A stretch of DNA of 6,129 nucleotides from Limnoraphis robusta CS-951 (GTDB lineage: Bacteria; Cyanobacteriota; Cyanobacteriia; Cyanobacteriales; Microcoleaceae), in contig NZ_LATL02000062.1 in assembly GCF_000972705.2 (NCBI RefSeq), positions 13,750 through 19,878 of the forward strand. The letters are read 5' to 3'. Made by a program: the position numbers and the translations under genes. The number at the start of each line of letters is the position of its first letter. Position 1 is the stretch's first letter. Shown here piece after piece: positions 5,308 through 6,129 of the stretch. The notes under the pieces are model-generated. The model saw nothing but the letters and a program-made list of their open reading frames with translations, did not search any database and was not told the DNA's origin.

Positions 5308-6129
5308 ATGCACAAAATACCCGTTACCGTCGTGACCGGCTTTCTCGGAGCAGGTAAAACCACCTTAGTTCGTCATCTTTTGCAAAATAATCAAGGACGG
5401 AGAATTGCCGTTTTAGTGAATGAATTTGGGGAAATGGGAATAGATGGGGAACTCTTACGTTCCTGTCAAATTTGCGAAGAAGACGAAACCCCAGAAAATA
5501 ATATTGTCGAACTAACAAACGGCTGTTTATGCTGCACGGTTCAAGAAGAATTTTATCCGACGATGCAGGAACTTCTCAAGCGACGTGATAAAATTGATTG
5601 TATTCTGGTTGAAACCTCTGGATTAGCCTTACCTAAACCCCTGATACAAGCGTTTCGTTGGCCGGAAATTCGCAATAGTGCAACCGTTGATGGGGTTCTG
5701 ACGGTAGTGGATGCTCAAGCATTAGCTGCGGGGACTTTGGTGGGAGATTTAGAAGCTTTAGAAGCTCAACGCCAAGCTGATCCGAATTTGGAACATGAAA
5801 CGCCCATTGAAGAGTTATTTGAAGATCAATTAGCTTGTGCGGATCTGGTTTTATTAACAAAAACGGATTTAGTAGATGAAAATTCGTTAACCCAAGTTCG
5901 AGAATGGTTACACCGAGAACTTCCCGCAGGTGTGAAAATTGTTTCTTGTCAGCAAGGAGAGATTGATACTAATCTTTTGTTGGGGTTTAATGCAGCAGTC
6001 GAAGACCATTTAGAGAGTCGTCCGAGTCATCATGATCACGAAGAAGAACACGAACATGATGATGAAATTAATGCAGTACAGTTTATTGTTGATCAAGCCT
6101 TTGAACCGAAAACTTTAATTGAAAAATTA
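5308..6129 (+). CDS. cobW: CobW, metal-handling P-loop GTPase of cobalamin synthesis (3' end outside window)
   Basis: The frame is open from the ATG at 5308 to the window end, giving 274 residues without a stop. The Walker A motif is GFLGAGKTT (11-19). NEFGE (38-42) and GCLCC (72-76) follow; the CXCC is the metal site of COG0523 GTPases, and CQIC (53-56) adds a further Cys pair. Then come ETSGLALP (102-109) and the guanine-recognition motif TKTD (184-187). The stretch with QRQADPNLEHETPIEELF and EDQLACADLVLL (about 155-183) is the pattern I associate with CobW proper rather than the zinc-type paralogues. A His/Asp/Glu-rich linker with six His at 241-250 likely binds metal. VQFIVDQAFEPKTL (257-270) starts the C-terminal domain, which is cut. 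CobW acts with cobalt insertion into the corrin ring. It sits 49 bases after hupE and under the same riboswitch. No Shine-Dalgarno sequence is seen before the ATG. Confidence 0.93.
   Translation, partial: MHKIPVTVVTGFLGAGKTTLVRHLLQNNQGRRIAVLVNEFGEMGIDGELLRSCQICEEDETPENNIVELTNGCLCCTVQEEFYPTMQELLKRRDKIDCILVETSGLALPKPLIQAFRWPEIRNSATVDGVLTVVDAQALAAGTLVGDLEALEAQRQADPNLEHETPIEELFEDQLACADLVLLTKTDLVDENSLTQVREWLHRELPAGVKIVSCQQGEIDTNLLLGFNAAVEDHLESRPSHHDHEEEHEHDDEINAVQFIVDQAFEPKTLIEKL

Noticed and set aside
5324..5860. Minus-strand frames opposite cobW
   Set aside because: The + strand carries a full set of CobW motifs through this region; the antisense frames are by-products.

Overview
The window comes from a cyanobacterium. 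Three things point there: five copies of the HIP1 octamer GCGATCGC in 6.1 kb (about 0.1 expected by chance), a DUF3352-type anchored protein of the kind found in cyanobacteria, and cyanobacterium-like versions of CorA, HupE and CobW. The moderate-to-low GC content and the weak or absent Shine-Dalgarno sequences would suit a filamentous Oscillatoriales-type genome, but genus cannot be fixed from the sequence alone. All supported genes lie on the + strand.

Layout. (1) Positions 1-260 hold the C-terminal part of a low-molecular-weight protein tyrosine phosphatase, cut by the window edge. (2) Positions 380-1567 encode a CorA-family divalent cation channel with the GMN signature. (3) Positions 1568-1812 are non-coding, with only a 9-bp inverted repeat. 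(4) Positions 1813-3546 encode a 577-residue membrane-anchored DUF3352 protein whose outer region appears to be two diverged copies of one unit. (5) Positions 3737-4096 encode a 119-residue protein of unknown function with two predicted membrane segments. (6) Positions 4097-4601 form a 505-base gene-free stretch holding a cobalamin riboswitch (4218-4356) and a long expression platform. (7) Positions 4602-5258 encode a HupE/UreJ-family metal permease. (8) Positions 5308 to the window end encode CobW, cut at its C-terminus.

The coherent unit is riboswitch-hupE-cobW. The riboswitch should sense cobalamin and shut off a HupE-type permease, here most likely a cobalt importer, together with CobW, a P-loop GTPase that delivers metal in cobalamin synthesis. 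This is B12 feedback on cobalt supply. The most interesting part is the leader after the aptamer. A strand of the conserved aptamer core is exactly complementary over 10 bases to a site about 220 bases downstream. That site can also pair with two later segments, which gives a chain of mutually exclusive helices ending at a strong but oddly placed Shine-Dalgarno-like sequence. No mobile element, CRISPR array, tRNA or rRNA was seen.
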